Shown piece after piece: positions 1-6,737 of a stretch of 9,515 nucleotides of DNA. Both the position numbers and the translations under genes were made by a program. How positions within the stretch are numbered: the first letter of the stretch is position 1; each line of letters begins with the position of its first letter. This DNA comes from Bacteroidota bacterium (GTDB lineage Bacteria; Bacteroidota; Bacteroidia; Chitinophagales; Chitinophagaceae): contig CANGMV010000024.1 of NCBI GenBank assembly GCA_947454745.1, positions 1 through 9,515 on the forward strand, in the 5' to 3' direction. The notes beneath the pieces are model-generated. The model made no database searches, had not been told where the DNA came from, and was given only the letters and a program-made list of their open reading frames with translations.

Positions 1-23
1 AAATAGGCATAATTCGACCTATG

Positions 24-31
24 CAAATGTA
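24..31 (-). promoter_or_regulatory. Candidate -7 box for a leftward gene outside the window
   Basis: Read on the minus strand this is TACATTTG, a full match to TAnnTTTG. No TTG-type -33 element is seen at the usual 19-21 bp spacing. The first minus-strand ATG downstream is at 10-8, followed by only two more complete codons' worth of bases before the edge, so the product cannot be named. The call rests on the box and its mirror copy at 53-60. Confidence 0.4.
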
Positions 32-52
32 AGCCATTAGCGTTCAAAACCG

Positions 53-60
53 TACATTTG
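53..60 (+). promoter_or_regulatory. Candidate -7 box for ftsX
   Basis: TACATTTG matches the Bacteroidota -7 consensus TAnnTTTG exactly and ends 28 bp before the ftsX ATG, giving a leader of about 20-25 nt. The leader is AT-rich with no Shine-Dalgarno sequence, as is common in this phylum. No good -33 TTG is present at 19-21 bp upstream, so the call is moderate. Confidence 0.5.
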
Positions 61-88
61 CAAAGTGAACAAATAAAATTTTAATGCT

Positions 89-964
89 ATGGCAGGGAAT
101 GGATCAGGATCTTTAAAACGCAGCAAACCAAACTACATTTACAGTGTAATTGGGGTAGCCATTGTTTTGTTTATTATGGGCATCATGGGCTGGTTATTCT
201 TGAATTTACAGACCATTGGAGACAATTTTAAAGAAGATATCCGCATAAGCGTGTATTTGAGAACTTCTGATAAAAATACAATTGGCAAAATTCAGCAGTA
301 TATCGCTGGTCAGGATTATGCTAAGAACGTGGAATATGTAAATAAGGACAAGGCAAAAGTCATTTGGAATAAAGAAAATAATGAAGATTGGGCAAAGATT
401 TTAGACGTGAACCCATTGCCCGAAAGTGTCGACTTTTTTGCTAAAGCCGATTATGTGAATGTGGACAGCTTAACAAAAATTAACGCAGCCATTGAAAGTC
501 AATTTAAAAACGAAATTGCCGATATACAATATCCAAAAAGTTTGGTAACCAATTTGAACGAAAGAGCTACTAAAATTGGATTGATCTTTTTAGTAATGTC
601 CATTATTCTTTGCATTATTGTGATCATTAGTATCGATAATACCATTCGCTTAGCCATGTTCAGCAATCGTTTTTTAATCAAGACCATGCAAATGGTAGGT
701 GCAACAAGAAATTTTATTTCAAAGCCTTTATTAGTAAGAGCATTATTGAATGGACTCATTAGTGCCTTCATCGCAATTTTTTTATTATTTGGCCTTATAG
801 AATGGGCAGGGACACAGTTTCCTCAAATTAGAACACTACAAGGTATTAGTACAAGCATTATGTTATTTGGCGGCTTAATAGTTTTAGGAGTAGGTATTTC
901 AGTACTTAGCACTTATCGAAGTGTGTTAAAGTATCTTAAAATGAAACTAGACGAACTATATTAA
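89..964 (+). CDS. ftsX: Cell division protein FtsX (permease-like)
   Basis: Inner-membrane partner of the ATPase FtsE; the FtsEX complex couples ATP hydrolysis to activation of septal peptidoglycan hydrolases. The 291-residue length is normal for the family. Visible layout: short basic cytoplasmic N-terminus, membrane segment at about 19-41, an extracytoplasmic domain at about 43-162 containing NPLPESVDF (108-116), then three membrane segments at about 163-182, 216-239 and 254-275. The loop after the second segment, with RLAMFSNRFLIKTMQMVGAT (187-206), is the typical FtsX cytoplasmic loop. The ATG at 89 gives the short charged N-terminus expected before the first membrane helix. ftsE is not adjacent in the window, so the partner must be encoded elsewhere. 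The 41-bp gap to the DUF3098 gene suggests co-transcription. Confidence 0.95.
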   Translation: MAGNGSGSLKRSKPNYIYSVIGVAIVLFIMGIMGWLFLNLQTIGDNFKEDIRISVYLRTSDKNTIGKIQQYIAGQDYAKNVEYVNKDKAKVIWNKENNEDWAKILDVNPLPESVDFFAKADYVNVDSLTKINAAIESQFKNEIADIQYPKSLVTNLNERATKIGLIFLVMSIILCIIVIISIDNTIRLAMFSNRFLIKTMQMVGATRNFISKPLLVRALLNGLISAFIAIFLLFGLIEWAGTQFPQIRTLQGISTSIMLFGGLIVLGVGISVLSTYRSVLKYLKMKLDELY

Positions 965-1005
965 TCATAAATATCCTTACATTTAACTGTCAAAATAAGA
1001 CCAAT

Positions 1006-1245
1006 ATGAGTCAAGCGAACAACAAAAAGTCATTACAATTCTTTAGCAAGTCCAACTATACTTGGATGCTGATTGGCGCTGCTTTAATTTTAGTAGGCAT
1101 GTTATTAATGTCTGGTGGCAAAAGCGCCGATCCGAATGTATTTAACCCCAACGAAGTATATAGCTTTCGCCGCATTACCCTTGCTCCTATTGTGATTATC
1201 GCAGGGTTTATTGTAGAAGTATACGCTATTTTCAAAAAATCATAA
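1006..1245 (+). CDS. DUF3098 family small membrane protein
   Basis: A 79-residue protein of unknown function. It has a short polar N-terminus with FFSKSNYTWM (12-21), a first membrane helix at about 20-36 ending in LLMSGG, a polar loop at about 37-57 (SADPNVFNPNEVYSFRR) and a second helix at about 58-75 with the LAPIVIIAGF motif. This layout matches DUF3098, which I know mainly from Bacteroidota and often beside ftsX and uppP. It follows ftsX by 41 bp and is closed by a strong terminator, so ftsX and this gene probably form one transcript. A role in FtsX-linked division or envelope work is inference from position only. The complete, conserved-looking pattern argues that it is a real gene despite its size. 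Confidence 0.88.
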   Translation: MSQANNKKSLQFFSKSNYTWMLIGAALILVGMLLMSGGKSADPNVFNPNEVYSFRRITLAPIVIIAGFIVEVYAIFKKS

Positions 1246-1266
1246 TATTATACCAAACTATATTGT

Positions 1267-1294
1267 AAAGCGATGATACCCTCATCGCTTTTTT
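1267..1294 (+). terminator. Intrinsic terminator after the DUF3098 gene
   Basis: Perfect 10-bp stem: AAAGCGATGA (1267-1276) pairs with TCATCGCTTT (1282-1291) across a 5-nt loop (TACCC), and a run of six T covers 1289-1294. It lies 21 bp beyond the DUF3098 stop and ends 18 bp before the uppP ATG, so it should separate ftsX-DUF3098 from uppP except for readthrough. Confidence 0.85.
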
Positions 1295-1312
1295 CATAAA
1301 CAACTATTTCAA

Positions 1313-2104
1313 ATGACATTATTCCAATCTATTATCATTGCTATTATTGAAGGTATTACCGAGTTTTTGCCTATTTCAAGTACGGCGCACATGAAGTTTG
1401 CTAACCCATTTTTAGGTATTGCCGATACGCCTTTTGTAAACCTTTTTGAAATTGTGATTCAGCTGGCAGCTATTGCATCGGTGGTGGTGGTGTATCATAA
1501 AAGGTTTTTTGATTTTAAACATGTTAGTTTTTATTTGAAATTAATTGTAGCCGTTATACCAGCATTGATTTTTGGAGCCTTACTTAAAAAACATATCGAC
1601 GCAGCTTTGGGTAATTTATGGATCATTGCCATGGTGATGGTTGCTGGGGGGATTGTATTATTATTCATCGATAAATTGTTTGCAGGCAATGAAAATGAAT
1701 CCCAAGAAATGAGTTATAAAAAATCCTTTATCGTGGGTTGTTTTCAAGTATTGTCCATATTATTTCCTGGCTTAAGCCGCAGTGCAGCAACAATCATTGG
1801 TGGCATGAGTCAAAAATTAACTAAAAAAACAGCAGCTGAATTCTCGTTTTTCTTGGCAGTTCCTACCATGCTGGCTGCTTCGGCAAAAAGCACATTGGAT
1901 GTATATAAAACCAGTCCCGAAGTATTTTCACATGACAACTTATTAACCTTATTGGTTGGAGGAGTTGTGGCCTTTGTAGTGGCCTTATTAAGTGTAAAAT
2001 TCTTTATCAATTTTATTCAAAAAAGAGGCTTTGCCTTGTTTGGATGGTATCGTATTGCATTAGGTCTTACTATTATTGTTTTATTATATACTAAGTACTT
2101 ATAA
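1313..2104 (+). CDS. uppP: Undecaprenyl-diphosphate phosphatase UppP (BacA)
   Basis: Integral membrane enzyme that removes a phosphate from undecaprenyl diphosphate, returning the lipid carrier to peptidoglycan and surface-glycan synthesis; overexpression of the family gives bacitracin resistance. The 263-residue protein carries both signature motifs: EGITEFLPISSTAH (13-26), with the two glutamates E13 and E17 and histidine H26, and FPGLSRSAATIIGG (151-164), with the essential arginine R156. Multiple hydrophobic segments cover most of the chain, and the length is close to E. coli BacA. The ATG at 1313 gives an N-terminus of normal length before motif 1. A terminator lies just upstream and no convincing promoter is seen in the 18 bp left, so transcription may depend on readthrough or on a promoter I cannot recognise. 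Confidence 0.97.
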   Translation: MTLFQSIIIAIIEGITEFLPISSTAHMKFANPFLGIADTPFVNLFEIVIQLAAIASVVVVYHKRFFDFKHVSFYLKLIVAVIPALIFGALLKKHIDAALGNLWIIAMVMVAGGIVLLFIDKLFAGNENESQEMSYKKSFIVGCFQVLSILFPGLSRSAATIIGGMSQKLTKKTAAEFSFFLAVPTMLAASAKSTLDVYKTSPEVFSHDNLLTLLVGGVVAFVVALLSVKFFINFIQKRGFALFGWYRIALGLTIIVLLYTKYL

Positions 2105-2149
2105 GCGTATTGCTATTTATTGTATTTTTAAGAATACAAAAAGATTGCA

Positions 2150-3460
2150 ATGCAAACAGCCTCAAAGAAAGTAGTAAACGGTTGGGCCATGTACGATTGG
2201 GCCAATAGTGTTTATAGTCTTGTTATTACTTCTACCATTTTCCCTGCTTATTACGAAGCGGTTACCGGAGATGGCAATGAAAATACTTTTATAGACAAAA
2301 TAAAAATAGGCTCCTTTGAGTTTGTAAACACAGCATTGTATAACTATGCATTAGGGATCGCCTTTATTATTGTTGCACTCATGTCCCCACTACTTTCATC
2401 GATAGCCGATTACCGAGGGAATAAAAAGCAGTTCCTGCAGTTTTTTTGCACGATTGGAAGCATGGCTTGCGCTTCCTTATTCTTTTTTGATTCAACACAT
2501 ATTACTACTGGACTCGTATCTGTAATTATTGCCTGCGTAGGTTTTTGGGGGAGTCTGGTTTTTTACAACTCATATTTACCTGAAATAGCCGCACCCGAAG
2601 ATCGAGACCGAATTAGTGCAAAGGGATTTACCATGGGTTATATTGGTTCTGTAGTTTTACAAATTATTTGTTTCGTATTTGTTTTAAAACCTGAACTATT
2701 TGGTATTACCGTAGGCAAAGCTTCCCAATATTCGTTTTTATTAGTAGGAATTTGGTGGATGGGTTTTGGATGGTGGTCTATTTCGCGACTCCCTGCAGGA
2801 AGCAGCCAAATGCATTTGGGTGAAAAGAAAAATATATTAAGTGCCGGCTATAAAGAATTGCATAAGGTTTGGAAACAACTCACACACTTGCCTGTTTTAA
2901 AAAAGTTCTTATCTGCATTCTTCTTTTACAATATGGGCGTTCAAACCGTTATGCTGGCGGCTACTTTGTACGGAAAGAGTGAATTAAATATTCCAACTAC
3001 CAATTTAATTATTGCTATTTTAATTATTCAAGTAGTGGCCATACCGGGCGCCTATTTTATGGCCAAATTAGCAAGTAGCTGGGGCAATTTTAAAACCTTA
3101 ATGGTAGCGGTATTGGTTTGGATAGCGGCTTGTATCATTGGATATTATATTCCCCGCAATGGTATTATGCAATTTTATAGCTTGGCAATTGTAGTCGGAT
3201 TTGTTATGGGAGGTATCCAATCGGTAAGCCGAAGTACTTACGCCAAATTAATGCCTGTAACACATGACACCACTAGCTTTTTTAGTTTTTATGATGTAAC
3301 AGAAAAAATTGCCATAGTAATTGGCATGTTTAGTTTCGGATTCATTAACGAAGTTACAGGCTCTCAACGCAATTCAGTTTTAGCACTTTGTATTTTCTTT
3401 GTGATTGGATTTATTTTATTATACAGCACATCAAAACAAAAACACAATGCAACTGTATAG
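2150..3460 (+). CDS. MFS transporter, UMF1 (Atg22-like) family
   Basis: A 436-residue polytopic membrane protein with about 12 helices. It opens with NGWAMYDWANSVYSLVIT (10-27), the YDWANS signature of UMF1-type major facilitator proteins. The loop between helices 2 and 3 carries SSIADYRGNKK (83-93), the MFS motif-A equivalent. SYLPEIAAPEDRDRISAKGF (141-160) with the following GYIGS is also typical of the family. Substrates of bacterial UMF1 proteins are mostly unknown; the eukaryotic relatives (Atg22) export amino acids from vacuoles, so amino acid or small-metabolite efflux is only a guess. The start lies 45 bp after uppP, and the last 14 bp overlap the start of the metallo-hydrolase gene in another frame, which suggests translational coupling with it. 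Confidence 0.9.
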   Translation: MQTASKKVVNGWAMYDWANSVYSLVITSTIFPAYYEAVTGDGNENTFIDKIKIGSFEFVNTALYNYALGIAFIIVALMSPLLSSIADYRGNKKQFLQFFCTIGSMACASLFFFDSTHITTGLVSVIIACVGFWGSLVFYNSYLPEIAAPEDRDRISAKGFTMGYIGSVVLQIICFVFVLKPELFGITVGKASQYSFLLVGIWWMGFGWWSISRLPAGSSQMHLGEKKNILSAGYKELHKVWKQLTHLPVLKKFLSAFFFYNMGVQTVMLAATLYGKSELNIPTTNLIIAILIIQVVAIPGAYFMAKLASSWGNFKTLMVAVLVWIAACIIGYYIPRNGIMQFYSLAIVVGFVMGGIQSVSRSTYAKLMPVTHDTTSFFSFYDVTEKIAIVIGMFSFGFINEVTGSQRNSVLALCIFFVIGFILLYSTSKQKHNATV

Positions 3461-4310
3461 TATACATACTGGTAATTTTAAATTAGATGGGGGCGCTATG
3501 TTTGGAGTGGTGCCTAAAACTTTGTGGAATAAATTGAACCCTGCCGACGAAAACAATTTATGCACTTGGGCACTAAGATGTTTGCTCATTGTAGATGGTG
3601 ATCGAAAAATTTTAGTGGATACAGGTATGGGGAATAAACAAGATGATAAGTTTTTTAGTCACTATCATCCATCCAATACAGTTACACTAAAAGACGCTTT
3701 ACAAAATATAAACCTTGACGTGAATGACATCACTGATGTACTTTTAACGCATTTACATTTTGATCATGTGGGTGGTGCAGTTGAATATAAAGACAATCTA
3801 TTAACAACCGTTTTTCCTAATGCAACCTATTGGGTAAGCGAGCCGCAGTGGAAACTTGCATTACAACCTAATAAAAGAGAAAAGGCTTCCTTCTTAAAAG
3901 AAAATATTGAACCATTGCAAGCATCTGGCCAATTAAAATTGATCACGGTGCCTCCTTATCAAGGCAAGCAAACACTTCAGGAAATTCATTTTAGCGAACA
4001 TATTAGCTGCCTTGTAGTGAGCGGACACACGGAATGTATGTTATTGCCTAAAATTCAATACAAAGGGCACACCCTTGTATATATGGCCGATTTATTGCCT
4101 AGTGTGGGTCATATTCCTATTCCTTATGTAATGGGCTATGACATGCAACCATTGGTGACACTTAATGAAAAAGAAGCATTTTTACAAGAAGCACTACAAA
4201 AAAACTATACCCTATTTTTTGAACATGATCCCGTGAACGAATGTTGTAATTTACAGCAAACGGAAAAAGGGATAAGAGCCAATGAATTTTTTTTGTTAAG
4301 TAGTTTGTAA
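3447..4310 (+). CDS. MBL-fold metallo-hydrolase
   Basis: A 287-residue protein of the metallo-beta-lactamase superfamily, predicted cytoplasmic as no signal peptide is visible. Metal ligands are all present: THLHFDHVGG (101-110) gives H102, H104, D106 and H107; SGHTE (192-196) gives H194; MADLLPS (213-219) gives D215; FFEHDP (257-262) gives H260. This is a complete two-metal site. The N-terminal GNFKLDGGAMFG (9-20) marks a subgroup I associate with Bacteroidota; lactonase-like or phosphotriesterase-like activity is possible, but the substrate cannot be read from the sequence. An ATG exists 42 bp upstream in frame (3405), but the family-like MQLYSIHTGNF start at 3447 is preferred. It overlaps the transporter gene by 14 bp and ends with tandem TAA stops, 7 bp from the convergent DUF3108 gene. 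Confidence 0.9.
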   Translation: MQLYSIHTGNFKLDGGAMFGVVPKTLWNKLNPADENNLCTWALRCLLIVDGDRKILVDTGMGNKQDDKFFSHYHPSNTVTLKDALQNINLDVNDITDVLLTHLHFDHVGGAVEYKDNLLTTVFPNATYWVSEPQWKLALQPNKREKASFLKENIEPLQASGQLKLITVPPYQGKQTLQEIHFSEHISCLVVSGHTECMLLPKIQYKGHTLVYMADLLPSVGHIPIPYVMGYDMQPLVTLNEKEAFLQEALQKNYTLFFEHDPVNECCNLQQTEKGIRANEFFLLSSL

Positions 4311-4317
4311 TAACCTG

Positions 4318-5133
4318 CTATTGTTGCTCAGGTATATTTACCAGTTCTACCAAGGATGTTAAGGGGTGGCGAAGGTTTTCATAGCCTACCATATCCACTT
4401 TAATACTTCCTACAATAATCGGCGTTTCAATACGAACAGGAATATGATTCTCATCGTCGGTTACCCAAACAATCATCTTTTCTCCACCATTAAACATAGC
4501 ACCTTTTACCAACAAGGGTGCTAACTTAATAACTTTAAACTTGCCATAACGGGTCTTAATAATATCTCTTCCTAAAAATTTAAAATAGGAAGGGTACAAT
4601 TCTTTGTCAAGGAAAAAATTAAGATAAATTTTATCGTTCAATTGACAATTTGCATAATTAATATTTCTGGCAGCATAGATAGCACTTATCACATCATAAG
4701 TACAGTCGGCTGTTTTAAAAACTCCTGGAGCCGATGAAGTAGTGACCGTTCTAGCTTTTTGATTAAACTGAACGGCTTCTTTTTGATGAAAACTACCTTC
4801 ATTAATATGCCTTGTAAATTGCAATGGCAGTAAGGTTTTACTATCAACAATACTTTCATATTTATCTCTTACTTTAAAAATCCAATCGTATTTCATATTT
4901 GATTTTCCGGTTGCTGTAAAACTATACGCATCTACTCCATTCCAATTCGCTGTTTGTGTAGTAAAATCGGCTTTGCCTGCGTTCACATACAAGCCAATCA
5001 CATTATAATAAATGGTGTAATGAATGTTTTCCCCTGCACTAAAAGCATTATTAGGTTGGTTACAAATACCCGTATCAGGAGTATGGAATAAACTAAGCAA
5101 GGGGAATAATATATAAATAAGTAAAAATTGCAT
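4318..5133 (-). CDS. DUF3108 domain protein, probably exported
   Basis: A 271-residue protein. The first 16 residues are strongly hydrophobic (FLLIYILFPLLSLF, 3-16), consistent with a signal peptide, though the usual basic N-terminus is missing. The rest resembles DUF3108: FSAGENIHYTIYYNVIGLYV (31-50) opening the domain, a DKYESIVD segment (90-97), and the closing VWVTDDENHIPVRIE (222-236) followed by VGSIKVDM (241-248). It is probably a beta-rich periplasmic or outer-membrane-facing protein; its function is unknown. It follows the flippase-like gene by 18 bp on the same strand, so the two probably share a transcript and perhaps a role in the envelope. A run of seven C (minus strand) lies 3 nt before its ATG. 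C24 does not sit in a lipobox, so a lipoprotein is unlikely. Confidence 0.85.
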   Translation of the reverse strand: MQFLLIYILFPLLSLFHTPDTGICNQPNNAFSAGENIHYTIYYNVIGLYVNAGKADFTTQTANWNGVDAYSFTATGKSNMKYDWIFKVRDKYESIVDSKTLLPLQFTRHINEGSFHQKEAVQFNQKARTVTTSSAPGVFKTADCTYDVISAIYAARNINYANCQLNDKIYLNFFLDKELYPSYFKFLGRDIIKTRYGKFKVIKLAPLLVKGAMFNGGEKMIVWVTDDENHIPVRIETPIIVGSIKVDMVGYENLRHPLTSLVELVNIPEQQ

Positions 5134-5151
5134 GTTGGGGGGGATTAGAAG

Positions 5152-6069
5152 TTATTGTTTTAATCGATAGCCAATTAATAAAAATGTACCTATTATTGCA
5201 GGTAATAAAAAATTAACGGCCCATATTAATGTAGACAAAGATATGATCATGATTTTGATTGGATAAAAAGGTGCTAAAATAATTAATAACAATTGTCCTC
5301 TAATGACCAATTCGGTGATGCTTATAGTAGGTAAAATGCTTAAACACAAAAATAATACGGCAATGGAGGATACCAAATCAATCAATGGGATTGACATACC
5401 TAACATATTTGCTGCCCATACGTATTGAAGCATAAATACGCAATATCTAATAAAAGACAAGCCTAAAAGAAGAAACTTTGTATTTGACGGGATTTGTAAA
5501 ATAGTAAAATTACCAGCCCACCCTTTCCATTCCTTTCTATAAAAAAACAAGAAAGTAGCTACAATACCTAGCAATGGACTTGCCCATTGCAACCAAGGAT
5601 AAAACGGAAGGTTTATAGTTAAAGCAAGTGAGCCTAATATAATTGTAATGAGCAGTTGAGCATAAGAAGTCCAAGCCATTTGTGCCATACCAAGCATTTT
5701 ATTACCATCCTTTAAAAACAAGGTACGGCCAGCATATTCACCAATACGATTCGGCGTAAAGAAAGCAAAAGATTGACCCACCAATACGCTTCTAAATGAT
5801 TTTAAAAAAGAGATGGGATTATTTTGAGCAACTACATACTTCCATTTAATAGCCTCCAAAAAAAAGTTCATTGTCATTAAGAGCAATAATAGTAACCATT
5901 GGGGCCAGGAGATCGTTGAAAATTGCAGTGTTATTTTTTCACCGTATTGAGCCCAATTTTCGTTTGCTAAAACTTGATGGTAAATGGCAACAGCACATAC
6001 CATAAACAATAAAAAACCAATACTTTTTTTGCCGAATGAAACCAGTAAACTAACCGAGTTCTTAAACAT
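5152..6069 (-). CDS. Flippase-like membrane protein (LPG_synthase_TM / YbhN family)
   Basis: A 305-residue integral membrane protein with about eight hydrophobic segments. Family features include LEAIKWKYVV (71-80), the conserved TPNRIGEYAGR (105-115) and PTISITELVIRGQL (247-260), matching the lysylphosphatidylglycerol-synthase membrane domain without the cytoplasmic transferase domain. Relatives move or modify lipids and glycolipids; the substrate here is unknown. I place the start at 6069 (MFKNSV) rather than the in-frame ATG at 6132: the longer version would overlap the ruvC start by 17 bp and adds 21 residues of polar sequence that is also ruvC promoter region. The protein is divergent from ruvC and 18 bp upstream of the DUF3108 gene, with which it probably forms an operon. 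Confidence 0.85.
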   Translation of the reverse strand: MFKNSVSLLVSFGKKSIGFLLFMVCAVAIYHQVLANENWAQYGEKITLQFSTISWPQWLLLLLLMTMNFFLEAIKWKYVVAQNNPISFLKSFRSVLVGQSFAFFTPNRIGEYAGRTLFLKDGNKMLGMAQMAWTSYAQLLITIILGSLALTINLPFYPWLQWASPLLGIVATFLFFYRKEWKGWAGNFTILQIPSNTKFLLLGLSFIRYCVFMLQYVWAANMLGMSIPLIDLVSSIAVLFLCLSILPTISITELVIRGQLLLIILAPFYPIKIMIISLSTLIWAVNFLLPAIIGTFLLIGYRLKQ

Positions 6070-6074
6070 AACAA

Positions 6075-6082
6075 CAAAGTTC
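6075..6082 (-). promoter_or_regulatory. Candidate -7 box for the flippase-like gene
   Basis: On the minus strand GAACTTTG matches TAnnTTTG at all fixed positions but the first. A TTA, close to the TTG -33 element, lies 20 bp upstream at normal spacing. The box ends 5 nt before the ATG at 6069, so it is compatible only with the short start and implies almost no leader. The -33 candidate lies inside the ruvC -7 box on the other strand. Confidence 0.35.
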
Positions 6083-6102
6083 GGAATTTGATTCGATATC
6101 TG

Positions 6103-6110
6103 TAACTTTA
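6103..6110 (+). promoter_or_regulatory. Candidate -7 box for ruvC
   Basis: TAACTTTA matches TAnnTTTG except for the last base, and ends 5 nt before the ruvC ATG. A TTTG is present upstream (6087-6090), but its 12-bp spacing is shorter than the usual 19-21. If used, the transcript would begin at or next to the start codon. Confidence 0.35.
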
Positions 6111-6115
6111 TTCTA

Positions 6116-6706
6116 ATGAGCAAAACCCCCATTATATTAGGAATTGACCCAGGTACCCAAATTTTAGGCTATGCCCTTTTAAAGGGAGGCGCCAAGCCTG
6201 TATTGATTGAGATGGATGTATTAAAATTGACAAAAGAAAAAGACATTTACGCTAGACTTCAAATAATTCATGCAAAAATAATATCCCTCATTAAAATACA
6301 TAAGCCTACCCATTTTGCAATTGAAGCTCCTTTTTTTGGAAAAAATGTACAAAGTATGCTTAAGCTTGGTCGTGCCCAAGGAGTAGCCATCGCTGCTGCC
6401 ATGCATTTTGAATTACCCGTAAAAGAATATGCACCCAAAAAAGTAAAACAATCTATTACTGGTAATGGCAATGCCGACAAGGATATGGTTTGGAAGATGT
6501 TAGAGCGCGTTTTAAACATTGAAAAACAACCTAAGTACTTTGATGCTACCGATGCCTTGGGCGTTGCTCTTTGTCATTGGTATCAAATGAGTGGACCAGT
6601 ATTGCCGACTATGGCAAAAACAGGGAAAGGTTCTAAACTGGCAAAAAAATCAAATGGATGGGAAGCCTTTATGGCAAATAATCCAAGCAGAGTTAAAACA
6701 AAATAG
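6116..6706 (+). CDS. ruvC: Crossover junction endodeoxyribonuclease RuvC
   Basis: Holliday-junction resolvase that, with the RuvAB branch-migration motor, cuts four-way junctions symmetrically during recombinational repair. The 196-residue protein has the RNase H-like catalytic acids: D11 in GIDPGTQILGYALL (9-22), E70 in FAIEAPFFGKNVQSMLKLGR (67-86), and D143 and D146 in YFDATDALGVALCHW (141-155). The start is fixed by D11, as the next methionine is residue 33. Beyond about residue 160 the chain has a Gly/Lys-rich tail (for example KTGKGSKLAKKS, 168-179), making it some 20 residues longer than E. coli RuvC. It is a single-gene unit: divergent from the flippase-like gene and convergent with the HIT gene. 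ruvA and ruvB are not in the window. Confidence 0.97.
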   Translation: MSKTPIILGIDPGTQILGYALLKGGAKPVLIEMDVLKLTKEKDIYARLQIIHAKIISLIKIHKPTHFAIEAPFFGKNVQSMLKLGRAQGVAIAAAMHFELPVKEYAPKKVKQSITGNGNADKDMVWKMLERVLNIEKQPKYFDATDALGVALCHWYQMSGPVLPTMAKTGKGSKLAKKSNGWEAFMANNPSRVKTK

Positions 6707-6737
6707 TTAGTTACAAAAAAGAGCTAACCTCCTTTTA

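Larger units (their letters stand above)
22..62. repeat. Perfect 10-bp inverted repeat with 21-bp spacer
   Basis: TGCAAATGTA at 22-31 is the exact reverse complement of TACATTTGCA at 53-62. The arm centres are 31 bp apart, close to three helical turns, so both arms face the same side of the DNA. Each arm contains TACATTTG, a match to the Bacteroidota -7 box TAnnTTTG, pointing outward. The simplest reading is a back-to-back promoter pair serving ftsX and a gene to the left. A regulator operator built from the same arms is an alternative. Confidence 0.6.

Noticed and set aside
978..985. TACATTTA as an internal promoter before the DUF3098 gene
   Set aside because: The last consensus base is missing and there is no -33 element; co-transcription with ftsX is simpler.
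2120..2139. Hairpin TTGTATT / AATACAA between uppP and the transporter gene
   Set aside because: A 7-bp AT-only stem with no T run after it on either strand; too weak to call a terminator.
3405..3446. Longer start for the MBL-fold hydrolase
   Set aside because: It adds 14 residues lying entirely inside the transporter gene and without family resemblance; MQLYSIHTGNF at 3447 looks like the normal N-terminus.
6070..6132. Longer start for the flippase-like protein
   Set aside because: It would run into the ruvC coding start and adds a polar stretch before the first helix; the ATG at 6069 fits better.
6707..6737. Possible terminator between the convergent ruvC and HIT genes
   Set aside because: Only GTTAG/CTAAC (5 bp) pairs across a long loop, with no clean T run at the right place.
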